DNA of 64,000 nt from assembly GCA_031553595.1 (NCBI GenBank), contig JAVBLI010000036.1:27997-91996 (forward strand), written 5' to 3'. The DNA comes from RGIG3701 sp031553595. Its GTDB lineage: Bacteria > Planctomycetota > Planctomycetia > Pirellulales > Thermoguttaceae. Positions 26,339 to 34,840 of the stretch are shown here, piece by piece. How positions within the stretch are numbered: position 1 is the stretch's first letter; each line of letters opens with the position of its first letter. The notes beneath the pieces were generated by a model that searched no databases, was not told the DNA's origin, and saw only the letters and a program-made list of their open reading frames with translations. Position numbers and translations under genes: made by a program.

Positions 26339-26425
26339 GAATTGATAATTGACAATTGATAATTTCCGCAAGCGAGCCACTGGCCGAAAGATTCTCACCA
26401 CGCAATCAATTATCAATTATCAATT
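26339..26425. repeat. Family 2 stem-loop, unit GATAATT
   Basis: Left arm AATTGATAATTGACAATTGATAATT at 26340-26364; right arm ATCAATTATCAATTATCAATT at 26405-26425. The loop contains GCAAGCGAGCC followed by GGCCGAAA, matching in reverse complement the loop of the copy at 9862. It lies between the Gfo/Idh/MocA 3' end and the DUF6807 start. Confidence 0.85.
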
Positions 26426-27670
26426 CTACTGCATGTTAATCGCCTGATTTTCGAAGTCGAACATCGCGACTTTGCTCTGCTGGTGGGAGAGGATGCCCAT
26501 CGACAGCGGGGCCTGCACGCGGACGGCCATCTCGATGGGGCACATCGGCGTTTCGCGCGATTGGACGCATTCCAGCAGGTTTTTCCACAGTTTGCCGGTG
26601 TCGCCCTGGCCGGCCCACGGAATCGTGATTTCTTCTTTGCCGCTGCCGAAGGGGACGATTCGCACGCCGTATTCCTTGCCGCCCTGGAGCATGCCCCAGG
26701 AGAGGATGCCGTCGGTGCCGCGGATTTGCGTGTCCAGCGGGACATGGTTGGAGAGCGAGTTCGTCATCACGACGGTCGGGCCGTCCGGGTAGTCGGCGAT
26801 GATGTTACACTGGTCAGGCACTTCGCGGTTGTACTGAAACGTGCCGCCGCCGCCGAAAACGCGCTGCGGGAAATCGAGCTCCAAAACGCAGAAAATCGGC
26901 GTGAACGTGTGTACCAGCAGGTCGGTTGCGGGGCCGCCGGCGTAGTCCCAGAAAAGCCGCCACTGGAAAAACCGCGAGACGGAAAAGTCGACTTTCGGGG
27001 CGTCGCCGAGAAAACGCTCCCAGTTCAGGTCCGGCCCGGGCACGGCGTTGGCATCCGGAATCGGCATCCGCTCGCCCCAGTCGCCCCGCCGGAAATAGCT
27101 GCACATCACATGCACAGGCTTGCCGATAATGCCGCCGCGGATGAGCTCGATGATTTTCGGGTAATTGTCGTCCGCCATGTGCTGCGTGCCGACCTGCACG
27201 AGTCGGCCTTTTTCATGTGCGACCTTCTCGATTTGCTTCGCCAGCTCGAACTGCGACCAGTGCGTCAGCGGCTTCTCGCAGAACACATCCTTCCCGGCAC
27301 GGATCGCATCGATCGTCTGCGGGGCGTGATGCCGGTCGGGCGAGCAGATGCACACCACGTCGACGTCCTTGTTTTCCAGCAGCTCCTCGTGGGTGTCATA
27401 CATTTTCGTGTCGCCGGTACGCTGCGAAGCCGCCACCAGCCGGGGGCGGTACACGTCCTGCACCGCGATCGGCTGCGCGACGCCGGCGTTTTTGTAATGA
27501 TTGATAATATCCAGATGCGCGCCGCAGCGGCCGCCGGTGCCGATAAAACCGATACCGATCCGGTCGTTGGCGCCGCCGGCCTCCTCCGCGATGATATACG
27601 GAGCCGCGATGGTCGCCGCCGCGATGCCGGCCGTGGTTTGCATGAACTTTCTTCGTGTTGATTTAAGCAT
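26426..27670 (-). CDS. Tat-exported Gfo/Idh/MocA-family oxidoreductase
   Basis: 414 residues from ATG 27670 (AAGGAG upstream). The N-terminus is a Tat-like signal (STRRKFMQTTAGIAAATIAA). The Rossmann fold follows with GIGFIGTGGRC, then CSPDRHHAPQTIDAIRAGKDVFCEKPLTH, the family's EKP signature, and a C-terminal substrate domain. These NAD(P)-dependent enzymes oxidise or epimerise sugars; Tat-exported forms carry their cofactor folded. It is followed by the DUF6807 gene and preceded by a sugar isomerase-like gene on the same strand, a pairing typical of planctomycete sugar catabolism. The stop abuts a family 2 stem-loop. Confidence 0.93.
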   Translation of the reverse strand: MLKSTRRKFMQTTAGIAAATIAAPYIIAEEAGGANDRIGIGFIGTGGRCGAHLDIINHYKNAGVAQPIAVQDVYRPRLVAASQRTGDTKMYDTHEELLENKDVDVVCICSPDRHHAPQTIDAIRAGKDVFCEKPLTHWSQFELAKQIEKVAHEKGRLVQVGTQHMADDNYPKIIELIRGGIIGKPVHVMCSYFRRGDWGERMPIPDANAVPGPDLNWERFLGDAPKVDFSVSRFFQWRLFWDYAGGPATDLLVHTFTPIFCVLELDFPQRVFGGGGTFQYNREVPDQCNIIADYPDGPTVVMTNSLSNHVPLDTQIRGTDGILSWGMLQGGKEYGVRIVPFGSGKEEITIPWAGQGDTGKLWKNLLECVQSRETPMCPIEMAVRVQAPLSMGILSHQQSKVAMFDFENQAINMQ

Positions 27671-27690
27671 AATAGAAACTCCTTCGTTTG

Positions 27691-27777
27691 GGGGTGGGAT
27701 GTAGGATATAGGATGTGGGGAAGAGTGGAATGCTCGCTTGCGGCTATTCCCCATCCCCAATATCCCGTATTCTCATT
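27691..27777. repeat. Family 2 stem-loop, unit GGATATA-like
   Basis: Left arm GGGATGTAGGATATAGGATG at about 27697-27716; right arm CCCCATCCCCAATATCCCG at about 27750-27768. The loop carries GCTCGCTTGCG, complement of GCAAGCGAGC. The TGA of the isomerase gene lies at its edge. Confidence 0.8.
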
Positions 27778-28606
27778 TTGCACTCAGCAATTTGCGTAAA
27801 TGCTCAATACTTCGGGCGGCCTGTTCGACCGTGCCGCATTCGACGCTGAAAACGATGTCGCAGGGGAGGGTGCGGACGATGGAGATGACGCGGGCCCAGT
27901 CGATCACGCCATCGCCGCAGGCACAGCCGACGGGTGTGCCGGTGACTTTCCCGCGGTCGTCGGCCGACTGTTCGACGGAAATGTCCTTGGCGTGCAGGTG
28001 CACCAGGCGGTGCTTGATGCGCTCCAGCCACGCGTACGGGTCTTCGCCGCCGAGGTAACTGTTACCGGTGTCGAAATTGGCGGCGACGGCGGGCGAGCCG
28101 GCCAGATCCATCATTTTGTCGTACAGGGCAGGGTGAACCGAATACTGCTGGTGCGGCTCGAGGCCGATGACGATTCCACGCTCTTCGGCAAGAAAAGCCG
28201 CCTCCTTCAGCACGTACTTCATGAGCGTGAAGTCTTCCGCCTCGGTCGTCCACACGGGCTTGGGCCCCTCATCCGTACACACCACCGGCGCGCCACACTC
28301 GGCTGCGAAACGCACGGCCTGCTTCAAATAATCCGTCGAAGCGTCCGGCTTGCACAGCGGACAGTGGGACGAAAGCGCCGAAACCTTCACGCCATGCTTC
28401 TCGCAGCAGCGGCGGATGCGGTACGGATCGTCGAGCATCGAAACGCTGTGGAAATACCCCGCTTCGCTGAGAAGCTCACGCCCCAGATGCACCATCGGCT
28501 CGACGTATTCATAACCCAACTCCGCTGCCTTCGCGACGCCCCACTCGAACGATTTGTCCTCGTGGCGAACGAATTCCATGTTGACGCCCAGTAAAATACG
28601 GCCCAT
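27773..28606 (-). CDS. Sugar phosphate isomerase/epimerase-like TIM-barrel protein
   Basis: 277 residues from ATG 28606, chosen because GGAGG lies five bases before it; the longer frame crosses a repeat element. The fold is the xylose isomerase-like TIM barrel (AP endonuclease 2 superfamily). Probable metal ligands sit in GLEPHQQYS (Glu), NFDTGNSY (Asp), LVHLHAKD (His) and FSVECGTVE (Glu). Substrates in this family include inosose, hydroxypyruvate and keto sugars; this one cannot be assigned. It precedes the Gfo/Idh/MocA gene on the same strand and is divergent from the alpha-galactosidase gene. Confidence 0.88.
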   Translation of the reverse strand: MGRILLGVNMEFVRHEDKSFEWGVAKAAELGYEYVEPMVHLGRELLSEAGYFHSVSMLDDPYRIRRCCEKHGVKVSALSSHCPLCKPDASTDYLKQAVRFAAECGAPVVCTDEGPKPVWTTEAEDFTLMKYVLKEAAFLAEERGIVIGLEPHQQYSVHPALYDKMMDLAGSPAVAANFDTGNSYLGGEDPYAWLERIKHRLVHLHAKDISVEQSADDRGKVTGTPVGCACGDGVIDWARVISIVRTLPCDIVFSVECGTVEQAARSIEHLRKLLSAK

Positions 28607-28643
28607 TTTTGCCTCCGTGGGATTTGGGTGGTAATATTTCATC

Positions 28644-28767
28644 GCAAGAAACAGCAGCCGGAAGCGTAGCGGAACGCAGTGACGCGCAGAGACCGGATGA
28701 AATTGGCGGGATTTCCCCACTTCAATCCGGTCTCTGCGTTAACGCTCCGCTCCCGGCTGTTGTTTTT
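28644..28767. repeat. Family 1 hairpin element, copy 5 (AGAG subtype)
   Basis: Arms GCAAGAAACAGCAGCCGG and CCCGGCTGTTGTTTTTCC, both with CAGAGACCGGAT. It is the only copy in a clearly divergent spacer, between the isomerase and GH36 starts. The 339-base spacer 28607-28945 also holds the GH36 promoter and a short family 2 fragment. Confidence 0.9.
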
Positions 28768-28839
28768 CCATTATATCCGCCGGGAATCGCCGATTCAAGA
28801 CTTCCCGCGCCGCGGCCTGGTGTTTTTTTTCCGCGTGAC

Positions 28840-28868
28840 TTGCTTTTTGGCGGGGCGTGTTATAAAAT
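28840..28868 (+). promoter_or_regulatory. Predicted promoter for the GH36 gene
   Basis: TTGCTT at 28840-28845, 17-base spacer, TAAAAT at 28863-28868, about 77 bases before ATG 28946. Confidence 0.6.
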
Positions 28869-28885
28869 TCAGGAAGACGCGGATG

Positions 28886-28917
28886 ATTGAAAATTATCAA
28901 TTATCCATTTCAATTCT
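28886..28917. repeat. Family 2 fragment, unit AATTATC
   Basis: TTGAAAATTATCAATTATCCATTTCAATT in the leader of the GH36 gene. It has repeat units but no clear second arm or loop motif. Confidence 0.45.
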
Positions 28918-28945
28918 TCCCCCTTTCCCCCCTGGAGGCTCTCTC

Positions 28946-31450
28946 ATGCTGTTATACCAGATTTTTGTTATTCTTTGTGTTTTTCTGCCCGCGCAGGTTT
29001 TCGCGGTGACGGTCAGGCCAACGGACATGGAAACGGCGAAAAATTGGTTCGAGACCAAATTCGCGGAAAAAAAGACGGCGGCGGAAGTGTCGCCCGAGCG
29101 AAAAACGGGACTTTTCGTGCTGGATAATCATAACGCCATCCAGCGGAATACGACGCACGAAGGCCGGAAGATCCGCCTGGGCGAAACCACGTACGAGCGC
29201 GGTATTTACACGCACGCCAACAGTCACGTGGTGGTGCGGCTGCCGGGGCCCGCGAAAACCTTCTCGGCCGTCTTCGGCGTGGATAATAACCACTCCACCA
29301 GCGGCGGGCGGGGCAGCGCGCGGTTTCATGTGCTGCTGGGCGAAAAGGAAGTTTACACCTCCGAAATCATGCACGGCGGAGACCCGGGCGTGGCGATCAG
29401 TCTGGAACTCGGCGGCGCGACGGAATTCACACTGAAAGTGGATGACGCCGGGGACGGCATTTCCTGCGATCAGGCGGAGTGGGCGGACGCGGCGGTGACG
29501 CTTGCGGACGGGACGAAACTCATGCTGGATGAAATGGTGATCCATGACCCGCGTTATGTGACCACGCTGACGGATGAGCCGCCGTTTTCGTTTTATTATG
29601 GCGAAACGTCGTCGTGGGAGCTGCTGAAGAAGTGGCCGCGGACGTATGCGGTGCGGGAACTGGAGAAGGGAAAAACCCAGCGGACGGTGACGTACACGGA
29701 CCCGGAAACGGGGCTGCGGGTGACGTGCGTGGCGGTGGCGTACGCGGACTTCCCCACGGTGGAGTGGACGGTGTATTTTGAAAACACGGGCAAGAAAGAC
29801 ACGCCGATTCTGCGGGAAATTCGCGCGGCGGACGTGGTTTTTCCGCAGATCGTGGCGGATCACATGAAGCTGCGTTACGCCGTGGGCAGCCCCAGCAGTA
29901 TGGAGGACTACCGGCCGCTGATGACGGAAATGATTTCGGACGAAGATGAGCGGCGCATCACCACCAGCGGCGGGCGGGGCAGTGATGCGCACCTGCCATA
30001 TTTTAATGTGGAAGGTGACCGCGGCGAGGGCGTGCTGCTGGCGGTGGGCTGGCCGGGCCAGTGGGAAGCGTTTTTCAAGCATCTTTATGTCGGCGGGCTG
30101 CATTTTCGGGCCGGGCAGGAGCAGACGCATTTTAAGCTGCTGCCCGGCGAGAAGGTCCGCACGCCGCTGATGGTGGTGCAGTTTTACAGCGGCGATCACC
30201 GGGACGCGCAAAACGTGTGGCGGCAATGGATGCTGAAGCATAATGTTCACACGCCGGACGGAAAGCTGGAAACCGTCATGACGCTGCACGCGTGCACGTC
30301 CGACCAGTTCTGGGAAATGGTGCGTGCGAACACGGAAAACCAGATGTTTTTCATTGACGGGTACGTCCGCGAGAAAATCGAAATCGAGTACTGGTGGATG
30401 GATGCCGGGTGGTATCCGTGTGAGAATGAATGGTGGAAGACGGGGACGTGGGAGCCGGACGTGACGCGGTTTCCGAACGGGCTGCGAGAAATTTCGGATC
30501 ACGCGGCGAAGAGCGGCATTAAAACGCTGGTGTGGTTCGAGCCGGAACGGGTACACCGCGGGACGTGGCTGGCGGAAAACCGGAAAGAATGGCTGCTGCC
30601 GGGCGGGACGAATTCGCTGCTGAATCTGGGAAACCCGGAGGCGTGGCAGTGGACGGTGGATCATTTTGACGGCCTGATCAAGTCGCAGGGCGTGAATTAT
30701 TACCGCCAGGATTTTAACATGGCCCCGCTGGATTACTGGCGGCGGAATGACGCGGAAGACCGCCAGGGCATCACCGAAATCCGCCACGTGGAGGGATATC
30801 TGGCGTTTTGGGATGAGTTGCGGCGGCGGAATCCTGGGCTGTTAATTGACACGTGCGCCAGCGGTGGGCGGCGGAATGATCTGGAAACGCTCCGCCGGGC
30901 GATTCCGCTTCACCGCAGCGATTATCACCGGGACACCACCGGAAATCAGTGCCAGACGTACGGCATGGCCCAGTGGATTCCGCTGTTCGGAATCGGTTCC
31001 GGCGGCGACGAGTATTACTTCCGCAGCACCGTCGCGCCGTGTAACACGTACGGTGTGGACATGCGACTGGAAAATCAGGATCTGCAGTTCATGCGGGATT
31101 ACGTCGCCGTGCGAAACCGCGTGAAGAAATTTTTCCTCGGCGATTTTCACCCGCTTTCCGGATACTCGCTGGACCTCTCAGCGTGGATGGCGTGGCAGTA
31201 CGACCTGCCCGCGTCCGCCGAAAACGAGAAGCAGGAGGGAATGGTGCAGGTCTTCCGACGGGAAAATTCGGAATATGAAGCCGCCGTGTATCACCTCCGC
31301 GGGCTGAAGGCGGACGCCACGTACCGCGTGGAGGATCTGGACGGCGGTGAACCGCGGGAATTCACGGGCCACGCGCTGATGACAGACGGTTTTCGCTTGA
31401 CGATTCCGAAAAAGCGGGCCGCGAAGATATTTATTTATAACGAGTTGTAA
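28946..31450 (+). CDS. GH36-type alpha-galactosidase with NPCBM domain, secreted
   Basis: 834 residues from ATG 28946 (TGGAGG upstream; signal peptide MLLYQIFVILCVFLPAQVFA). An NPCBM-like carbohydrate-binding domain comes first (about 45-195, with YERGIYTHANSHVVVRLPG). The GH36 catalytic barrel follows: WWMDAGWYP, VWFEPERV, YYRQDFN with the likely nucleophile Asp589, and the CASGGRRNDLE...HRSDY segment with the likely acid/base Asp659. The 70-residue spacing fits the family. A C-terminal beta domain ends the protein. The reaction is release of terminal alpha-galactose from oligo- or polysaccharides outside the cytoplasm; alpha-N-acetylgalactosaminidase activity cannot be excluded. Confidence 0.92.
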   Translation: MLLYQIFVILCVFLPAQVFAVTVRPTDMETAKNWFETKFAEKKTAAEVSPERKTGLFVLDNHNAIQRNTTHEGRKIRLGETTYERGIYTHANSHVVVRLPGPAKTFSAVFGVDNNHSTSGGRGSARFHVLLGEKEVYTSEIMHGGDPGVAISLELGGATEFTLKVDDAGDGISCDQAEWADAAVTLADGTKLMLDEMVIHDPRYVTTLTDEPPFSFYYGETSSWELLKKWPRTYAVRELEKGKTQRTVTYTDPETGLRVTCVAVAYADFPTVEWTVYFENTGKKDTPILREIRAADVVFPQIVADHMKLRYAVGSPSSMEDYRPLMTEMISDEDERRITTSGGRGSDAHLPYFNVEGDRGEGVLLAVGWPGQWEAFFKHLYVGGLHFRAGQEQTHFKLLPGEKVRTPLMVVQFYSGDHRDAQNVWRQWMLKHNVHTPDGKLETVMTLHACTSDQFWEMVRANTENQMFFIDGYVREKIEIEYWWMDAGWYPCENEWWKTGTWEPDVTRFPNGLREISDHAAKSGIKTLVWFEPERVHRGTWLAENRKEWLLPGGTNSLLNLGNPEAWQWTVDHFDGLIKSQGVNYYRQDFNMAPLDYWRRNDAEDRQGITEIRHVEGYLAFWDELRRRNPGLLIDTCASGGRRNDLETLRRAIPLHRSDYHRDTTGNQCQTYGMAQWIPLFGIGSGGDEYYFRSTVAPCNTYGVDMRLENQDLQFMRDYVAVRNRVKKFFLGDFHPLSGYSLDLSAWMAWQYDLPASAENEKQEGMVQVFRRENSEYEAAVYHLRGLKADATYRVEDLDGGEPREFTGHALMTDGFRLTIPKKRAAKIFIYNEL

Positions 31451-31474
31451 TCCGGTGCCAGAAAGAAAAACAGA

Positions 31475-34087
31475 ATGATGATGAAACGTTCCACATTTAT
31501 TATCGCGTGCGTTTTCGCATTTTTATTCGCACCGGCCAGCGGCGCGGCGGTTTTCGGGGAAACGCCAGCGTTTTTCGCGTTCCCGGAAGTGCGCGAGAAG
31601 CCGATTCGGTGGCATGATGCGGTTTCCGAGGAAAAATTTACGGCGGCCGCTGAAGGAAACGCGTTTCGTCTGGAAGCGCGTCCCGGGGAGTGGTTCATGT
31701 TTCAGGTGGGCGTCCTGGCCCGCGACGTGGCCGTGGAGGATGTCCGCCTGACGTTTTCTGACTTCCGGAATGCGGAAGCGGGTGTGCCGGGGTTTTCCGC
31801 GGAAAAACTGACCTGTTATAATCTCGCGGGAGTCGACATTTCAGGGAAGCCGTTCACGAAAAACGTAACCGTCGCGCCGGGACGGACGCAGGCGTTCTGG
31901 ATCGGCATGGATCTGGAGAATGTTCCGCAGGGTGTGTACACGGGCTCCGTTTCCATCACGGCCGGCGGGGAAACGCAGACGCTTCCGCTGGCGATTCACG
32001 TTTCCGGCGAGGCGCTCGGAAATCACGGTTATGATGAAGGAAAGCGTCTGGCCCGACTAAACTGGCTGAATTCCACGGCGGGGCTGGATGAAAATGTCAC
32101 GAAAGGATACATCCCCGTCGCGCGGGAAGGGCGCACGCTTCGCATCCTTGGCCGGGAGCTGACGATTTCCGAAAACGGACTCCCTGCGGCGATTACCAGT
32201 TATTTCACCGGGGCGAATGAATTTCTCTCGGCCGAGGCGAAAAATATTCTTGCCAGGCCGGCCGCGTTCATCGTGGAAAAAGAGGACGGCGAAATCATCC
32301 GCTTCACGCCGGGGGAAATCGTTTTTCTGGAGCAGACGCCGGCCAAAATCGTGTGGCGGGTGATGAACACCGCGGACGCCTGCGATCTGGAATGCACTGG
32401 GCGGCTGGATTTCGACGGTTTCGCGGAATTCCGCCTGAAACTTCGCGCGAAAACGGCGATGAAGGTGAAGGACATCCGCCTGGAAACGCCGGTGCGCGAA
32501 GAATCGGCGGAGTATATGATGGGGCTGAATCATGAGGGCGGGCTCCGGACGCCGGACTGGGCGTGGAAGTGGGATGCCTCGAAAAATCAGGACATGCTCT
32601 GGCTGGGCAGCGTGAACGCTGGGCTGCGGATAAAGTGGAAGGCGGAAAATTATGTCCGTCCGCTGGTGAATGTTTATTACGGTTTCGGGCCGCTTAAAAT
32701 GCCGCCTTCCTGGGAAAACGCGGGCGCCGGCGGCGTCACCGTGAAGGACGGGGCAGGGGAGCGTGCCCGGGAAGTCACGGTGACAGCATACTCCGGCCCG
32801 CGGGAAATCACGCCCGGAGAAACGCTCGATTACGATTTCGAACTGCTCATCACGCCGCTGAAAACGCTGAATCGCGAGGATAAATATCTCGACCGTTATT
32901 ACCACGGCGGGCCATCCTCGGCGGAAGGGAAAATCGCGGGGGCGAAGCAGGTCGGCGCGAACGTTATCGTCGTGCATCATGCCGAGGAGCTCTGTCCGTT
33001 CATCAATTACCCGTTTATCGACGAATATGTGCCCGAGCTGAAAGCGTTCGCCGCCGCGGCCCATGCGGCGGACATACGCCTGAAATTTTATTATACGACG
33101 CGCGAGCTGACGAAAAACATTCCGGAATTTTTCGCATTCTTCAGTCTGGACGGCGAAGTAATTTTTCCCGGCCCGGGGAACGAAACCCGAACCGTGATTC
33201 AGGGCGGCGGCCCGCACCCATGGCTGATCGAAAACCTGCGTGAAAAATACATTCCCGCATGGAGTAACGGAATCGGCGCCGGAAAATTCCAGGGCGAACT
33301 CGATCTTTCCGTCATCACCGTCCCCGACAGTCGGCTCAACAATTTTTACATCGCCGGCCTGGAGTGGATGGTGACGCATCTGGATCTGGACGGCGTATAT
33401 ATCGACGATTCCGCCCTGGACCGCGGGACGTTATGCCGCGCAAGAAAAGTGATTGACGCGCACCGGCCGAACGGAAAAATCGACCTGCACAGCTGGAATC
33501 ATTTTAACGGGTGGGCCGGCTTCACGAACTGCCTGAATCTGTACATGGACCTGATTCCGTATCTCGACCTGCTGTGGATCGGCGAGGAGCGGGATTATAA
33601 TCGGTCGCCGGATCATTGGCTCGTCGAGGTTTCCGGTATTCCGTTCGGCGTCTCGGGCCAGATGCTACAGGGCGGCGGAAATCCGTGGCGCGGCATGATT
33701 TACGGCATCACGAACCGCGCCGCCTATTCGCATATTTCGCCGGAACATTTATGGAAATTTTTTGACGCATATGATTTTGCGCACCGCATAATGCTGGGAT
33801 ACTGGGATAATGTATGCCCCGCGACGTGCGCGCACCCGTCCGTGAAAGCCACCGTTTACCGGGGCGAAAAGGACACGATTCTCGCCGTGGCGAACTGGAA
33901 CGCCGAAGACGTGATCGCGGACGTCACCATGGACTGGAAAAAGCTCGGCATTCCGAGTGAAACCGCGGAAATTTTCATTCCCGAAATTCCGAATTTCCAG
34001 GACGCCCTGGCGAATGTGTCCCTGAAAGAGGTCAAAATCCCCGGCGGAAAAGGGTTTTTGGTGGTGATACGCAAAAAGGCCCCGTAA
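31475..34087 (+). CDS. Secreted DUF6067-like putative glycoside hydrolase
   Basis: 870 residues; signal peptide MMMKRSTFIIACVFAFLFAPASGA (any of three consecutive ATG codons could start it). Residues 60-180 form a beta-sandwich like those preceding this domain (VAPGRTQAFWIGMDLENVPQG). A long central beta-rich domain follows, then a barrel-like C-terminal half with LDGVYIDDSALDRGT, IDLHSWNHFNG and LWIGEERDY, acidic clusters reminiscent of retaining glycosidases. This resembles DUF6067 proteins of Planctomycetes and Bacteroidetes. It begins 24 bases after the GH36 stop and is probably cotranscribed with it. Activity not known. Confidence 0.78.
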   Translation: MMMKRSTFIIACVFAFLFAPASGAAVFGETPAFFAFPEVREKPIRWHDAVSEEKFTAAAEGNAFRLEARPGEWFMFQVGVLARDVAVEDVRLTFSDFRNAEAGVPGFSAEKLTCYNLAGVDISGKPFTKNVTVAPGRTQAFWIGMDLENVPQGVYTGSVSITAGGETQTLPLAIHVSGEALGNHGYDEGKRLARLNWLNSTAGLDENVTKGYIPVAREGRTLRILGRELTISENGLPAAITSYFTGANEFLSAEAKNILARPAAFIVEKEDGEIIRFTPGEIVFLEQTPAKIVWRVMNTADACDLECTGRLDFDGFAEFRLKLRAKTAMKVKDIRLETPVREESAEYMMGLNHEGGLRTPDWAWKWDASKNQDMLWLGSVNAGLRIKWKAENYVRPLVNVYYGFGPLKMPPSWENAGAGGVTVKDGAGERAREVTVTAYSGPREITPGETLDYDFELLITPLKTLNREDKYLDRYYHGGPSSAEGKIAGAKQVGANVIVVHHAEELCPFINYPFIDEYVPELKAFAAAAHAADIRLKFYYTTRELTKNIPEFFAFFSLDGEVIFPGPGNETRTVIQGGGPHPWLIENLREKYIPAWSNGIGAGKFQGELDLSVITVPDSRLNNFYIAGLEWMVTHLDLDGVYIDDSALDRGTLCRARKVIDAHRPNGKIDLHSWNHFNGWAGFTNCLNLYMDLIPYLDLLWIGEERDYNRSPDHWLVEVSGIPFGVSGQMLQGGGNPWRGMIYGITNRAAYSHISPEHLWKFFDAYDFAHRIMLGYWDNVCPATCAHPSVKATVYRGEKDTILAVANWNAEDVIADVTMDWKKLGIPSETAEIFIPEIPNFQDALANVSLKEVKIPGGKGFLVVIRKKAP

Positions 34088-34126
34088 CGCCGCTCCTTGC
34101 TTTTTCGCATGAACGCGTTAAAATTT

Positions 34127-34178
34127 TAATTACTTATTCCTCATTACTTATTCCTCATTCCCTCCCCCTCCCCATTCC
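34127..34178. repeat. Family 2 half element, unit TTCCTCATTACTTA
   Basis: TTACTTATTCCTCATTACTTATTCCTCATTCCC immediately upstream of purN. Only one arm is obvious and the loop motif is missing. Confidence 0.6.
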
Positions 34179-34180
34179 CC

Positions 34181-34795
34181 ATGAAAAAAATCGCGGTCCT
34201 GATTTCCGGCGGCGGCCGAACGCTGATGAATTTACTGGAAAAAATCGCTGACGGGCGGCTTTCGGCCCAGGTCGCGATGGTGATTTCCAGTTCCTCCACG
34301 TCAAAAGGCCTGCAAATCGCGGCGGATGCGGGCATCCCGGCGGAGAAAATGCTCCGCGGCGGGTACGATTCGGATGAGGCGTACAGTGAAGCCATTTTCG
34401 CGTGCTGCCGGGCGGCGGGCGCGGAGCTGGTGGTGCTGGGCGGATGGCTGAAAAAACTCGTCATCCCGGCCGATTTCGCGCTGCGGGTGGTGAACATTCA
34501 TCCCTCCCTGATCCCGGCGTTCTGCGGGCATAAGTTTTACGGCCATTTCGTCCATGAGGCCGCGGTGGCGTACGGCGTGAAGGTCAGCGGCTGTTCCGTC
34601 CATTTCGTGGATAACGAGTATGACCACGGTCCGGTGATCCTGCAAAAAACCGTGCCCGTGCTGGCCGAGGATGATGCGGACACGCTGGCGGCGCGGGTGT
34701 TCGAGCAGGAATGCGTGGCGTACCCGGAGGCCATTCAGGCGATTTTGACCGGCCGGGTGGAAATGTGCGGGCGAATTGTGAAAATTCATGAATAA
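34181..34795 (+). CDS. purN: Phosphoribosylglycinamide formyltransferase
   Basis: 204 residues, full length. It transfers a formyl group from 10-formyltetrahydrofolate to GAR in purine synthesis. Motifs: VLISGGGRTLMNLL (phosphate loop, with R in place of the usual S-N), LGGWLKKL, and NIHPSLIPAF with the catalytic Asn and His, then HFVDNEYDHGPVI with the catalytic Asp. The spacer to the next gene is small, so purN and nnrD may be cotranscribed. Confidence 0.95.
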   Translation: MKKIAVLISGGGRTLMNLLEKIADGRLSAQVAMVISSSSTSKGLQIAADAGIPAEKMLRGGYDSDEAYSEAIFACCRAAGAELVVLGGWLKKLVIPADFALRVVNIHPSLIPAFCGHKFYGHFVHEAAVAYGVKVSGCSVHFVDNEYDHGPVILQKTVPVLAEDDADTLAARVFEQECVAYPEAIQAILTGRVEMCGRIVKIHE

Positions 34796-34840
34796 TTTTT
34801 TCTCTCTGTGTTCTCTGTGGTGAAAAAATTGGAGGAAATG

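Noticed and set aside
28607..28720. Upstream extension of the isomerase protein to 28720
   Set aside because: It also crosses the family 1 hairpin; ATG 28606 has GGAGG at the right distance.
28679..28945. Upstream extension of the GH36 protein to 28679
   Set aside because: It would translate a family 1 hairpin and the promoter; ATG 28946 has a ribosome site and begins a signal peptide.
28952..30787. A 611-residue frame antisense to the GH36 gene
   Set aside because: His- and Arg-rich translation typical of an antisense shadow; GH36 motifs on the plus strand are unambiguous.
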